From Streptomyces hirsutus (GTDB lineage: Bacteria; Actinomycetota; Actinomycetes; Streptomycetales; Streptomycetaceae): DNA of 43,610 bases. The stretch covers positions 1-43,610 of the forward strand of contig NZ_LIQT01000131.1 in the NCBI RefSeq assembly GCF_001418415.1. The letters run 5' to 3'. This document shows, piece by piece, positions 7,370 to 15,474 of the stretch (within the stretch, counting starts at the first letter, position 1; each line of letters starts with the position of its first letter). The position numbers were made by a program, and so were the translations under genes. The notes under the pieces were generated by a model that saw only the letters and a list, made by a program, of their open reading frames with translations, did no database searches and was not told where the DNA came from.

Positions 7370-8638
7370 TTACTGGCCCTGGGCCGTCTCTGGGCCGTCT
7401 GGTGCCGGATCGGTTCCCTCGTACAGGCCGTCCACGGCCTTCCGGGCCCGTGCGTCGCTGCTCGGCATGAGGTGCGTGTAGACCCTGAGCGTGAACCCCG
7501 GATCGTTGTGTCCGAGGTAGTTGCTCAGAGCCTTGACGTTCTCGCCGGCGTCCAGGAGGACCGAGGCGTAGAAGTGCCTGAGGGCGTGCATGCCATGTTC
7601 GCGGGCAGCCTGGTGACGCTCTCCCGGTTTCGGCGCGGGGATCACCCCCGCGGCCACGAGGGCAGGCTTCCACGCGCGGTCGTTGAAGTCGGTACGCCGA
7701 ACCGCGCCCGCGCCATCGAGCCGCGTGAACAGCAGCCGCTTCGTGACAGGTGGACCGTCCACCCGGAGCCACGGCAGGGTGATCTCTACCGGGGTGAATG
7801 CCTCCATATGCTGTTTGAGGACGTGCGCCACACGGTCCGGCAAGGGGACGTCGCGGATCTTGTTCCGCTTCGGTGGGGCGAACACGAGACCGTCTTTCGT
7901 CACCTTCACCTGGTTCGCGATGTTCAGCCATCCGGAGTCGAAGCCAATTGCATCGACGGGCAACCCGAAGATTTCTCCTTGCCGGAGTCCGCATCCGCCT
8001 CCGAGGTCGACCGTCGCGCGGTATCGCTCCGGCAGCGCCGCTCGTACAGCGAAGACGCGCTCTGCGCTCCACGGCACAACGCGGCCACTTCCCGCAGCAG
8101 GCGGACGCACGGACTGCGCGTGGCACGGGTTCTTCGACAGGTGACCGTCGTCCACCGCCGCGTTGAGGACCGTCGAAACGTTGTTGTAGATCACGCGCCG
8201 GTACGACGATGCCGGGACAGCCCGTTCCAGTTTGCTAAGCCAATTCCGGATGTGTTCCGGCTTGAACGAGCCGAGCGGACGCGGTCCCAGGTAGGGGATG
8301 GCATGACCGCGAATCGCGGACTCCACTGACTCTCGCGTGGTCATGTCGGTGGTTTGCGTGTTCAGCCACGTCTCGGCGTACTGCCGGAACGTCACTCGGC
8401 TCGCGGCCGGGTCCAGGTACTGCCCCCGAGACATGTCCGCCTCAATGTGGGCGAGCCATTGCTCGGCCAGTCGCTTCTGTCGGTCGGGGAATGACTTGCT
8501 CTTCTCGGTTCCGTCCGGGCCGATGTAGCGGGCGCGGTAGCGCATCCCGGTGCCGTAGCGGTCCGTGCGCACGCGGCGGGGCTTGCCGGCGGCGTCTGAT
8601 TCGGTCTTGTACCACCGGTCTTGGATGTGGCCTGCCAT
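7370..8638 (-). CDS. int: Tyrosine-recombinase integrase
   Basis: Protein of 422 residues. It has an N-terminal AP2-like arm-binding region (about 30-75), a SAM-like core-binding domain (about 85-175) and a catalytic domain with Arg219 (GLRQGE), His351-x-x-Arg354 (HALRH), LGH at 375-377 and the nucleophile Tyr387 (VYTHLM). All catalytic residues are present. The ATG at 8638 has GAGAGGA about ten bases upstream. It lies next to attL and converges on glnA2, the usual place for an element integrase. A 32-bp perfect palindrome separates it from xis. Attachment within glnA2 implies a specificity different from tRNA-targeting relatives. Confidence 0.95.
   Translation of the reverse strand: MAGHIQDRWYKTESDAAGKPRRVRTDRYGTGMRYRARYIGPDGTEKSKSFPDRQKRLAEQWLAHIEADMSRGQYLDPAASRVTFRQYAETWLNTQTTDMTTRESVESAIRGHAIPYLGPRPLGSFKPEHIRNWLSKLERAVPASSYRRVIYNNVSTVLNAAVDDGHLSKNPCHAQSVRPPAAGSGRVVPWSAERVFAVRAALPERYRATVDLGGGCGLRQGEIFGLPVDAIGFDSGWLNIANQVKVTKDGLVFAPPKRNKIRDVPLPDRVAHVLKQHMEAFTPVEITLPWLRVDGPPVTKRLLFTRLDGAGAVRRTDFNDRAWKPALVAAGVIPAPKPGERHQAAREHGMHALRHFYASVLLDAGENVKALSNYLGHNDPGFTLRVYTHLMPSSDARARKAVDGLYEGTDPAPDGPETAQGQ
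7382..7399. repeat. Left copy of a possible integrase arm-type site
   Basis: GGCCGTCTCTGGGCCGTC, itself two copies of GGCCGTCT-like sequence. It matches 29041-29058 at 17 of 18 positions and in the same direction. It lies 93 bp inside attL, in the last codons of int; the partner lies 103 bp inside attR. The near-equal distances are why I list it; binding is inferred. Confidence 0.4.
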
Positions 8639-8663
8639 CAGGCGGCGGTCCTCTCAACATGCG

Positions 8664-8695
8664 GCAGGGAGAGCCGCACGTGCGGCTCTCCCTGC
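8664..8695. repeat. Perfect 32-bp palindrome between xis and int
   Basis: Each 16-nt arm reads GCAGGGAGAGCCGCAC on its own strand with no loop. It starts 26 bp before the int ATG and ends 18 bp after the xis stop. It could be a terminator or attenuator separating xis from int, or a dimer-protein site. Its arms contain CAGGGAG, the same heptamer repeated next to tra. Confidence 0.85.
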
Positions 8696-8713
8696 TGTGT
8701 GGTGGGTGTTCTG

Positions 8714-8953
8714 TTAGGCGGCGGCGGTTTCGGCGTGCTTGCGCTGGTCGACGTAGATCCGTACGTCGGCGGGGTCGTAGCGGAGGTGCTTGCCGATGCG
8801 GAAGCCGGGCGGGCCAGTGCGTTTCTTGCGCCACTGGTAGACGGTCTCCAGGGGTACCTCGAACATCTCGGCGATGTCGTCGGGGGTGAGGTACCGGTCG
8901 GGGAGGCCGCCTCGGAGAGTGGCGCGGGGGTCGGGGTCTGTCGGCTGTGCCAT
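8714..8953 (-). CDS. xis: Excisionase (MerR/HTH_17-type DNA-binding protein)
   Basis: Protein of 79 residues. YLTPDDIAEMFEVPLETVYQWRKKRTGPPGF is a MerR-like helix-turn-helix, followed by KHLRYDPADVRIYVDQRK. This matches the short Xis proteins that direct excision with Int. The ATG at 8953 has GGAG six bases upstream; the longer frame upstream runs into the iteron region and is rejected. The order xis then int on the same strand is the standard AICE excision module. Confidence 0.85.
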   Translation of the reverse strand: MAQPTDPDPRATLRGGLPDRYLTPDDIAEMFEVPLETVYQWRKKRTGPPGFRIGKHLRYDPADVRIYVDQRKHAETAAA

Positions 8954-9004
8954 AGGGACTCCAAGAGGGGTGGGCATGGCCGCGTCTGTCCGAGGTTCGG
9001 ATTT

Positions 9005-9215
9005 CTGCGTCACCGCGTCACCTGCGTCATCCACGCTGTCTGACCTGCGCGTTTTGGATGACGCAGAGCGCTGGGGGTGCGTCACGGGTGACGCAGGCTG
9101 TCCGTCACGGGTGACGCAGGTGACGCGGCGTGACGCAGAGGGCGGCCGTCTGCGTCACGCCCGTATGCGCAGGTCACCCGGTGTTTTCCGGGCCCCTGTG
9201 ACGCAGGTGACGCAG
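9005..9215. repeat. Iteron cluster: nine perfect copies of TGACGCAG
   Basis: TGACGCAG or its complement CTGCGTCA occurs perfectly at 9005(-), 9022(-), 9059(+), 9089(+), 9112(+), 9131(+), 9150(-), 9199(+) and 9208(+). One-mismatch forms occur at 9077 and 9121. Two inverted pairs are only 4-5 bp apart (about 9078-9096 and 9102-9119). The cluster fills the gap between the replication genes and xis. It is the best candidate for the element's replication origin; regulator sites for the xis promoter are the alternative. Confidence 0.8.
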
Positions 9216-9329
9216 CGTTTCCCACTTAGGAAAAAGAGAGGGGGTGTCTGTGGTGGCCGTGCGGCTCAGGGCGTGAAGAAGGAGCCGCTTCGCGGCGCGT
9301 CCAGCGCGGGGCGGCGCCGCCGCCGAACA

Positions 9330-9367
9330 GCAAGAGGAGCACGCCTGGCCGGTGGTGCTCCTCTTGC
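9330..9367. terminator. Hairpin downstream of the replication operon
   Basis: Perfect 13-bp stem (GCAAGAGGAGCAC with its complement) and a 12-nt loop, 25 bp after the stop of the ATPase gene. A weaker 7-bp stem at 9261-9288 follows. They would isolate xis-int and the iteron region from leftward replication-gene transcription. Confidence 0.75.
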
Positions 9368-9391
9368 TCGTGCGGTCGGGGGCGGTTCCGG

Positions 9392-10864
9392 TCAGAACGC
9401 CTGCTGTTCGTGCGGGGGCGCGGAGGGCGCGCGGGTCATCTCGAGGTAGCGGCCCTCCCTGGTGCGGCCCGAGTCGATGAGGACGCCCCTCGCGGCCAGG
9501 GTCGGCTGAAGACGCTTGAGCCGGTCGGAGAGGACCTTGCCGGTGGTCGGCCACCCCTTGGGCAGGGGGCGGAAGTCCTCGCCGCTGTAGAGGCCGGAGA
9601 GGCAGTGCAGCCACTCCGTGGACGTCATCCGCTGCTCCGCGCCCGGTTCGAGGTTGGCGGCGTGCCTAAGGACGGTCTGCGCCAACAGGTCGCCCTCGAT
9701 CACGTCGTCGTTCAGGTCGTCCAGACTGGCCCGGTAGGCGGCGAGCGCCCCGAGCCCGGTCGCCGCGTCGAGCTGCGCGCACAAGTGGGCAAAGTCCGCC
9801 ATCCGCAGATCGGTCGGGGTCTCCGCCTCCACCGCGCGGACCTTCACCGTCAGGTCCAGGAGAGACCCGAGAACCACGGGCAGAACCTCCGCGTACTCCG
9901 CCCATAGCTCCGCCTCGGTGCGCCGAACCCGGGGCCGCTCCAGGCGCAGCGGAAGGAGCCGCTCCGCGAGGTCCGGGCGGATGACACCCAGGTCGATGCC
10001 GGTCAACAGCAGCGGGCGGCGGTAGCGGGCACGGAACACGTCCCCGTCGGTGAACAGCGCGCGCTTGACGTTCTCGGCGCCGGTGACGATGCAGCACATC
10101 GCGTCGGACAGGTCCGGAGTCATGTGGGAGAGGTTGTCCAGCGCGGTGACCCAGCCGGCCGCCACGGCCGCGATCAGGTTCTCCTCGTCCTTCGGCGCCC
10201 GGCGCAGGTCGCCGCTCATGCCCTCGATGATCCGCACGAGCATCCGTCCCCCGGTGGACTTGCCGGCGCCCTGCGGGCCGGTGAGGAACGGGGCGGGCAC
10301 GGGCACCGACGGCCCGAGGCAGCCGATCAGCCAGGCGATGGCCAGGCACTCGGTCTCCGCGGTGGCGAAGTTGCACAGCCGCAACAGGAGGTCGATGCCC
10401 TTGCCGTCGGTGTCCTTGGCCGGCAGGGGCAGTTCCCCGGTGAGCTGGGTGCGCCGCCAGCACACCTCGCGCGGGTCGGGGATGGCGATGTCCCATCCGG
10501 TGGGGTGGATGCGCACGGACTGCCCGTCGCTGCGTCCCAAGTCCAGCCATGTGGCCCCGTCGTACCCGGGGGCGACGCGGATGTGGACGGGCTGCACGTC
10601 CTCGGTCAGCGCCAGCGCTTCGATCAGGTCGAGCGCCTCCTTGAGCGCGGTGCCGTTGAACACGCCGACCCCGTCGCGGAAGAGGCCGACCATGAGTTCC
10701 TGGCGGTGGCTTCCGGTCGTGCCCTGGGAGCGGATCGGGCGGGCCACGGGATGGCCGTTCTTCTGCGCGTACACGGTGCCGTCGGCGGTGCGGAAGTACC
10801 GGAAGTGGGATTGCGCGTAGGCGGTGATGACCTCGCGGGCGGGCGTCTTATCGTCGTCGGACAT
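9392..10864 (-). CDS. Replication-associated ATPase (primase-helicase-like)
   Basis: Protein of 490 residues. The N-terminal part (1-180) is of unclear family. It is followed by an ATPase with Walker A GPQGAGKST at about 196-204, an acidic segment ending VTALDNLS as Walker B-like, and LLLTGIDLG as a sensor. The C-terminus is a likely winged helix (residues about 430-485). Such proteins pair with a primase-polymerase in AICE replication modules. The ATG at 10864 follows the upstream stop by two bases, so the two are translationally coupled. It probably unwinds or loads DNA at the origin; the direct role is inferred. Confidence 0.8.
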   Translation of the reverse strand: MSDDDKTPAREVITAYAQSHFRYFRTADGTVYAQKNGHPVARPIRSQGTTGSHRQELMVGLFRDGVGVFNGTALKEALDLIEALALTEDVQPVHIRVAPGYDGATWLDLGRSDGQSVRIHPTGWDIAIPDPREVCWRRTQLTGELPLPAKDTDGKGIDLLLRLCNFATAETECLAIAWLIGCLGPSVPVPAPFLTGPQGAGKSTGGRMLVRIIEGMSGDLRRAPKDEENLIAAVAAGWVTALDNLSHMTPDLSDAMCCIVTGAENVKRALFTDGDVFRARYRRPLLLTGIDLGVIRPDLAERLLPLRLERPRVRRTEAELWAEYAEVLPVVLGSLLDLTVKVRAVEAETPTDLRMADFAHLCAQLDAATGLGALAAYRASLDDLNDDVIEGDLLAQTVLRHAANLEPGAEQRMTSTEWLHCLSGLYSGEDFRPLPKGWPTTGKVLSDRLKRLQPTLAARGVLIDSGRTREGRYLEMTRAPSAPPHEQQAF

Positions 10865-10866
10865 GG

Positions 10867-11754
10867 TCACAGTCCCAACCGGGTGCGGGCGTTGGTCCAC
10901 GCGTCCGTGCAGTGCCGGGCCGTCTCGCCCTTGCTCTGCGCGGCGGTGAACAGTCGGGCGACGTGGGCGTCGGTGAGGCAGCCGCACCGGCCGTGCGTCG
11001 ACAGCACGGCCAGGAACGTCCGGTACACGGTCGCGTGGATCGCGCTGCGGGCCTCGGTGATGCGCTGCTCGGCCATGGCGATGCCACGGTCCAGGTAGGC
11101 GGACGTGCGGTGACGGCACTCCCCGCCCCCGACTCCAGCGGGCACGGCGACGGCCTGCGGCACCGATCGGACTGCGGCAGGTTCCTTCACGGCCAGCGCA
11201 CGGACGGCGTCCGGCAGGGCGGTCATGGTGCCGGTGCCGGGCCCGAGCCACCGGGCGTAGGACATGGTCGACTTGATGTCGACGCCAGAGCGGACCGCGT
11301 TGTGGGACGTCATGGTGCCCCGGTAGATCCAGTGCTCACCGCGCGTCGTCTCCACGGCCCGGGTGGCGGGCAGGCTCTCGCGGGCCCATGCGATGGCTTC
11401 CGCGTCGTCCAGGTCGACCACGGTCAGCCCGGCGGCACCGGGGTGATAAGCGACGGTGACGGCTCGGTGCCATGCGGCCGTCCACGCCGGGGAGGTGAGG
11501 ACGTCCGGGTCGGTGGTGGCGGCGGCCCATGCGTGGCAGACACCGGGGCACCGGCACGGGCCCGCACTCTTCATGTTCGGCCGACCGCCGCATGCGTTCT
11601 TCGCGCACCGGTGGCAGTTGCCGAACGGCACCTTCCCCTGTCGCAGGGGCAGCACCGGCACGCCGGTCGCGACCAGTTCCAGCGCGGTCTGGAGGGGTTC
11701 GGGCAGCGGCGGCCGGGGGCCGGGCACTCGCCGGATGGTGGTGGGTTGGGTCAT
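10867..11754 (-). CDS. Bifunctional primase/polymerase (Prim-Pol)
   Basis: Protein of 295 residues. The archaeo-eukaryotic primase motifs are VVDLDD (Asp114, Asp116) for metal binding, GEHWIYRG (His141) and GVDIKS (Asp159). A Cys-rich stretch (Cys47, 50, 55, 68, 70, 73) lies before the catalytic core, as in other actinobacterial plasmid Prim-Pols, and may bind zinc. The ATG at 11754 has GGAGG nine bases upstream; a longer frame reaches 11874 but lacks family sequence. It is coupled to the ATPase downstream. Together they should replicate the excised circle. Confidence 0.85.
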   Translation of the reverse strand: MTQPTTIRRVPGPRPPLPEPLQTALELVATGVPVLPLRQGKVPFGNCHRCAKNACGGRPNMKSAGPCRCPGVCHAWAAATTDPDVLTSPAWTAAWHRAVTVAYHPGAAGLTVVDLDDAEAIAWARESLPATRAVETTRGEHWIYRGTMTSHNAVRSGVDIKSTMSYARWLGPGTGTMTALPDAVRALAVKEPAAVRSVPQAVAVPAGVGGGECRHRTSAYLDRGIAMAEQRITEARSAIHATVYRTFLAVLSTHGRCGCLTDAHVARLFTAAQSKGETARHCTDAWTNARTRLGL

Positions 11755-11793
11755 GCTGGAAGACCTCCACAGGTCAGGTGATGGCAGGTGGAC

Positions 11794-11836
11794 AAGGGCG
11801 GCCCCGGATTCATTGGCGTGAGTGGGGGCCGCCCTT
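11794..11836. promoter_or_regulatory. Hairpin and half-operator upstream of Prim-Pol
   Basis: A perfect 12-bp inverted repeat (AAGGGCGGCCCC, 11794-11805 and 11825-11836) with a 19-nt loop lies 40 bp before the Prim-Pol start. Just beyond it, CTGGGACTGT (11844-11853) equals one half of the GntR operator at 18542-18557. This suggests, weakly, that the same repressor also touches the replication promoter. Confidence 0.45.
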
Positions 11837-11961
11837 GACGTAGCTGGGACTGTCCGGCCCATCAGGAGAGTCATGGGCTACGGAAGCGCGTGGACGCGGG
11901 GTGTGGCGGGTGTCATGATCACGGCGACACTCGGCGCGGGCCCGGTGTGCAGGGAGGGATC

Positions 11962-12276
11962 ATGAGGCTTTACCTCGCCATACCTTCGGTGGTGGTGGCG
12001 TTGCTATTCGCCGCTTTGGGGGTAGCAGCGATCACCCGTAGCTGGGTGCTCCCCATGAACCGGCGTCACGTTCGCCGCGTTCGCCTCTACGGCTGGGGTC
12101 AGTTGGCGGCTGCTGTCGGCCTGTGCTGTCAGGTGGTCTTCGGGCTCGTGATCAGCGGCATCCATATCCGGCAGTGGGGGACCATGACGGGCAGCGTGCT
12201 TCTGGTGACCGGCTTCATCGTGATGGTGGTGGCCCAGCGCCCGGGCGGTAAGCGACAGGTCAGCGGCACGCCCTAG
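11962..12276 (+). CDS. Small three-helix membrane protein
   Basis: Protein of 104 residues with an AGGGAGGG ribosome site before the ATG. Hydrophobic segments are at about 4-25, 45-67 and 76-92, with a basic loop RRHVRRVRLYGWG between the first two. No recognised family. It is one of the few genes in this part of the element on the plus strand. Its stop shares the CTAG at 12273-12276 with the leftward Spd-like gene. A role in mating-pair or entry exclusion functions is only a guess. Confidence 0.6.
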   Translation: MRLYLAIPSVVVALLFAALGVAAITRSWVLPMNRRHVRRVRLYGWGQLAAAVGLCCQVVFGLVISGIHIRQWGTMTGSVLLVTGFIVMVVAQRPGGKRQVSGTP

Positions 12277-12740
12277 CCGTGGAAGTGGTTGCGTTTGAAC
12301 GTGGCCTTGCGGATGTGCACCGTCGTGCCGCCCCTGTGGTCGCCGTTCGTTCCGAGGACCTGAACGGCGATCCAGCCGCCGAAGAGGACGGCGGCCAGGA
12401 TGATGAGCTGGGTGATGAACGCGGTCAGCGCGGCGATGAACGAGGTGAGCAGCAGCAGCCCGCCGCACACCGCGAGGAACCCCACGCCCCCGAGGGCGAC
12501 GTTCACCGCGGCCCGGGAGACGGCTGGCACGGTCGTGGCCGGAGCGTGCTGGGCGTGGTCGATGGCGTAGCCGGTGACGATCCGGCCGTCCGGCAGGACG
12601 ACGCTCGCCACCGCCGGGACCGTCCCCGGCTGCACCGCAACGACCGGCGCCGGGACGGCGACGGCGGGCGGCATGGGTATGGGCTGGTGGACTTCCACGG
12701 CCCGCTGTGCGGGCACGTGCGGGGTGTGGTCGGAGTACAT
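12273..12740 (-). CDS. Spd-like (spread) membrane protein
   Basis: Protein of 155 residues: a Pro/Val/Ala-rich N-terminus (1-75), two adjacent hydrophobic helices (about 85-103 and 108-130), and a short basic tail ending KATFKRNHFHG. This layout and its place straight after tra match Spd proteins, which help spread plasmid between mycelial compartments. The ATG at 12740 has AAGGGA upstream. The gap back to tra holds the CAGGGAG repeats. Confidence 0.65.
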   Translation of the reverse strand: MYSDHTPHVPAQRAVEVHQPIPMPPAVAVPAPVVAVQPGTVPAVASVVLPDGRIVTGYAIDHAQHAPATTVPAVSRAAVNVALGGVGFLAVCGGLLLLTSFIAALTAFITQLIILAAVLFGGWIAVQVLGTNGDHRGGTTVHIRKATFKRNHFHG

Positions 12741-12764
12741 GCGGAATCCCTTCCGGCACATGGC

Positions 12765-12944
12765 CAGGGAGGCAAAGACACCCCCTTGAGGGGGCGTTGT
12801 GGAGGGGTGTTTCAGGGGTCTGACCTGCGTGTCTCCCTGACTCCCTGAACGATCATTCGTGCAGGTCAGGGCCAGGGAGGCGGGCCAGGGAGGCGGTCAG
12901 GGAGTTCTCCCTGCCTCCCTGACCCGTCGGGGGTCGGCTCCCTG
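12765..12944. repeat. Putative clt transfer locus: nine CAGGGAG repeats
   Basis: CAGGGAG or CTCCCTG occurs at 12765, 12833(-), 12841(-), 12873, 12886, 12898, 12907(-), 12915(-) and 12938(-). Several extend to CAGGGAGGC. They fill the gap between the tra stop (12945) and the Spd-like start. In Streptomyces plasmids the TraB recognition sequences are short repeats beside traB (for pSVH1 an 8-bp repeat); position and unit size match. The sequence itself differs, as expected for a different Tra. Confidence 0.7.
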
Positions 12945-15068
12945 TCATCCGTCGGCGGAAGCGGAACCCCCGGTGTCGCGGTCGGCGAGGGCGCGGGCGA
13001 CGCGGTCGCGGGCGACGACCATCACGCCGTCGGACTTGTAGGGCTCGGCGCCGGCGTCGTCCAGGACGCGCTTGAGGTCGATGAACGACCAGCCGCCATA
13101 GGCGCCCGCGTTCCGCGTGGCGAGCCGCGCCAGCACGTCCTTGGTCCGCACCCGGGGCGCGTCGCCGACGACGGCGGCGATGTCGGCAAGCGGGTCACGC
13201 TCCTGACCCCGCTCGACGACCCGCAGCGTGGTCACCCCGTCCCGCATCCGCTTCGCGCGGTCGGCGATCTCGGTCGCGGTCTCGGTGTCGATGTAGTGGG
13301 TGCGCACCGTGAGGGACGCCTGTCCGGCCGGGATCTCGATGCCGTCCGAGGCGACCACCACGGTGCCCTTGTCCAGACCGGGCCGCAGCAGGTTCGGCGC
13401 CGCGCCCCCGTCGACGGCCTTGTCCCCCAACGCCATCCGCGCCTGCGATTCCGTCCCGAGGGCGAGCGAGGCACGGGTGTGCGCGCCTTCGCGCACAAGC
13501 TTGGGCAGGTTCTGGTCGGTGGGGTCCTGGGTGCCCTGCCAGAGCAGCACGTTCACCGCACGCCCCTGGTTGTGAATCTTGCGGGCGGCCATGAAGTACC
13601 GGGAGGTGGCCTTCGACCCACCGTACGGGCGCTTGTCGGCGTCCTTGAGCGGGCACATGAACGCCACCTGCGCCTCATCGACCAGCAGGATCAACGGCGG
13701 GAACACGGTCCCGGACGGTGCGGTCAGCCGGGTCTCCATCTCGGACACCCCGCCCTCGAGCATCTCGGTGGCGTCGATGACGTGGTCATCGGTCGGCCCC
13801 TGGATCAGGACGGTGGCCAGGTTGTCGAACATGGCCCAGTCCCCGGCGCCCTTCAGGTCGGCGATGCGGAACTCCACCGACCGGTCCAACGCGAGCCACA
13901 GGGCCAGGGCGCGCAGGGCGGCGGTCTTGCCCTGGTTGGACAGTCCGGTGATGAGCAGGTGCCGCTGATACAGGCTCAGGGCCGCGGCGTCCCCGCGCAG
14001 GTCCTGGCCCCACGGCGCCTTGCCCTTGGCGTAGTCGGCCCTCAGCGTGTCGTCCGTGGTGAGCGGAGAGGGGCCGATCGGCTCGTCCAGCGCGCCGGAG
14101 TCGGCGACCCACAGCCGCACGGTGCGGGCCGCGGTCGGGATGGTGATGAACACCTCGTGCTCGTGTCGGGACAGGTTCTCGGCGAGCTTGCGCCGCTTGC
14201 CCTGTACCTCGTTCGTCGACACTCCCGAGGGGAGGGTGACGTCGACCTCGATGCCGCATCCGGCGATCCGGATCGGTCCGAGCATGGAGGCGCCGGCGTC
14301 GCCCATCTCCTTGATGGCGTTGCGCAGCGCCGGGACTCCCAGGTCGCGCAGGGCCTTGACCACGATCGACGGCGTGATCGGCTCACCCTCCCCGTTCCGG
14401 ACGTTGGCCGGCAGGGCCCAGTTCGGGGCGGCCTGCTGGTGGCGACCGACGGCCCACAGCGCGAGCAGGGCGAGGAACGGGCCGATGGAGACGAGCGGGC
14501 CCCACACCACGGTGACGATGGTGATGAGCAGCCGGATGAACTCGATGACCGCCATCAGCGGGGTGACGACCTGCGCGGCGTCCTTGTTGGCGATGGCGAG
14601 CACGACCCCGAGGGCGACCAGGGCGCCGATGCCCATACCGGTGCCGACCAGGGCTCCCTTGGCCGCGTCGACGGGGGAGTGGAGCAGGTCCATGCGGCGG
14701 CGGTGGCGGGCGTCGCGGAAGCGCTGCCCGCGCTCCTCCCACTCCGCGGCCACCTCATAGTTCCCCGCGGCCTCCGCCGCGCGCAGCATGCGCTCATACC
14801 GGGCCGCGGTACGGCCGTCCCACGTCCGGCGGCCCACGATCCGCGCCCCGCCCCAGACATAGAGGGTGTGCCGGGCGGCGAACCGCACCGCGTTGGTGGT
14901 GCGCTCGTCGGTGGCGATGCGCTTGACGGCCCGTCCGGAGCGCACCCACAGCGGCACGGCCGGCGCGGTCGGCGGGTCCGGGACCACGGTCAGCGTGGTC
15001 ACTGGCGCGTCCGGCGGGAAGACGAGCGGTTCGGTGGTCTTGTGCAGGTGAACGACGTTGTCACCCAT
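12945..15068 (-). CDS. tra: FtsK/SpoIIIE-type DNA transfer protein (TraB/TraSA-like)
   Basis: Protein of 707 residues, the single motor for double-stranded DNA transfer in AICEs. Hydrophobic segments lie at about 137-160 and 170-208. The ATPase has Walker A GLSNQGKT (375-382) and Walker B LILLVDEAQ (about 459-467). The C-terminal ~60 residues (VRTKDVLARLA...VARDRVARAL) form a winged helix that would read the short repeats next to the gene. The ATG at 15068 has GGAG about ten bases upstream. Frames extending further upstream overlap two other genes and are not real. Transcribed with the upstream small genes from a promoter near 18.5 kb. Confidence 0.92.
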   Translation of the reverse strand: MGDNVVHLHKTTEPLVFPPDAPVTTLTVVPDPPTAPAVPLWVRSGRAVKRIATDERTTNAVRFAARHTLYVWGGARIVGRRTWDGRTAARYERMLRAAEAAGNYEVAAEWEERGQRFRDARHRRRMDLLHSPVDAAKGALVGTGMGIGALVALGVVLAIANKDAAQVVTPLMAVIEFIRLLITIVTVVWGPLVSIGPFLALLALWAVGRHQQAAPNWALPANVRNGEGEPITPSIVVKALRDLGVPALRNAIKEMGDAGASMLGPIRIAGCGIEVDVTLPSGVSTNEVQGKRRKLAENLSRHEHEVFITIPTAARTVRLWVADSGALDEPIGPSPLTTDDTLRADYAKGKAPWGQDLRGDAAALSLYQRHLLITGLSNQGKTAALRALALWLALDRSVEFRIADLKGAGDWAMFDNLATVLIQGPTDDHVIDATEMLEGGVSEMETRLTAPSGTVFPPLILLVDEAQVAFMCPLKDADKRPYGGSKATSRYFMAARKIHNQGRAVNVLLWQGTQDPTDQNLPKLVREGAHTRASLALGTESQARMALGDKAVDGGAAPNLLRPGLDKGTVVVASDGIEIPAGQASLTVRTHYIDTETATEIADRAKRMRDGVTTLRVVERGQERDPLADIAAVVGDAPRVRTKDVLARLATRNAGAYGGWSFIDLKRVLDDAGAEPYKSDGVMVVARDRVARALADRDTGGSASADG

Positions 15069-15169
15069 GGTGGTGAGACTCCTGACTGCCCCGGTCCGGG
15101 GCGGGAGCGGAGAAGGATTCGGCGGCCCCCGCCCGGTACCGAGTGGTGCCGGGCGGGGGCCGGGGGCGC

Positions 15170-15472
15170 TCAGCGGCGGTGCCGGTTGCGGTTCTCCGCG
15201 TGGCTGAGCTGGGACGGCTCGGTGCGCGGTCCGTCGAGCCAGCAGAACGGGCGGGTGGTGTCGGCGGCCGTGAACACGCGGATGGCGGCCTGGCCGGGGG
15301 CGTCGGGCAGCGGGTAGACGCGGCCACCGGCCAGGGAGGCCAGCAGCCGGGCGGCGTGGTGCTCGCACCCGTCCGCCCCGGCGCCGGCCGCATCGAGCAC
15401 GGTCACCACGACCGGGCCGACACAGGCGGTCGGGTCGTCCGGGTGCGCGGCCGGGCAACGATCGTTCGGCAT
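15170..15472 (-). CDS. Hypothetical protein of the transfer operon
   Basis: Protein of 100 residues starting MPNDRCPAAHPDDPTACVGP and ending RNRHRR. Two early Cys and CEHHAARLL are the only marks; no family recognised. The start follows the upstream stop by two bases, so it is coupled to it. About 100 bp with a G+C-rich repeat separate it from tra. It probably belongs to the accessory set common in Streptomyces elements. Confidence 0.65.
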   Translation of the reverse strand: MPNDRCPAAHPDDPTACVGPVVVTVLDAAGAGADGCEHHAARLLASLAGGRVYPLPDAPGQAAIRVFTAADTTRPFCWLDGPRTEPSQLSHAENRNRHRR

Positions 15473-15474
15473 GG

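Noticed and set aside
9005..9215. CRISPR array
   Set aside because: The repeat unit is only 8 bp, occurs in both orientations and has irregular spacing; no cas genes nearby.
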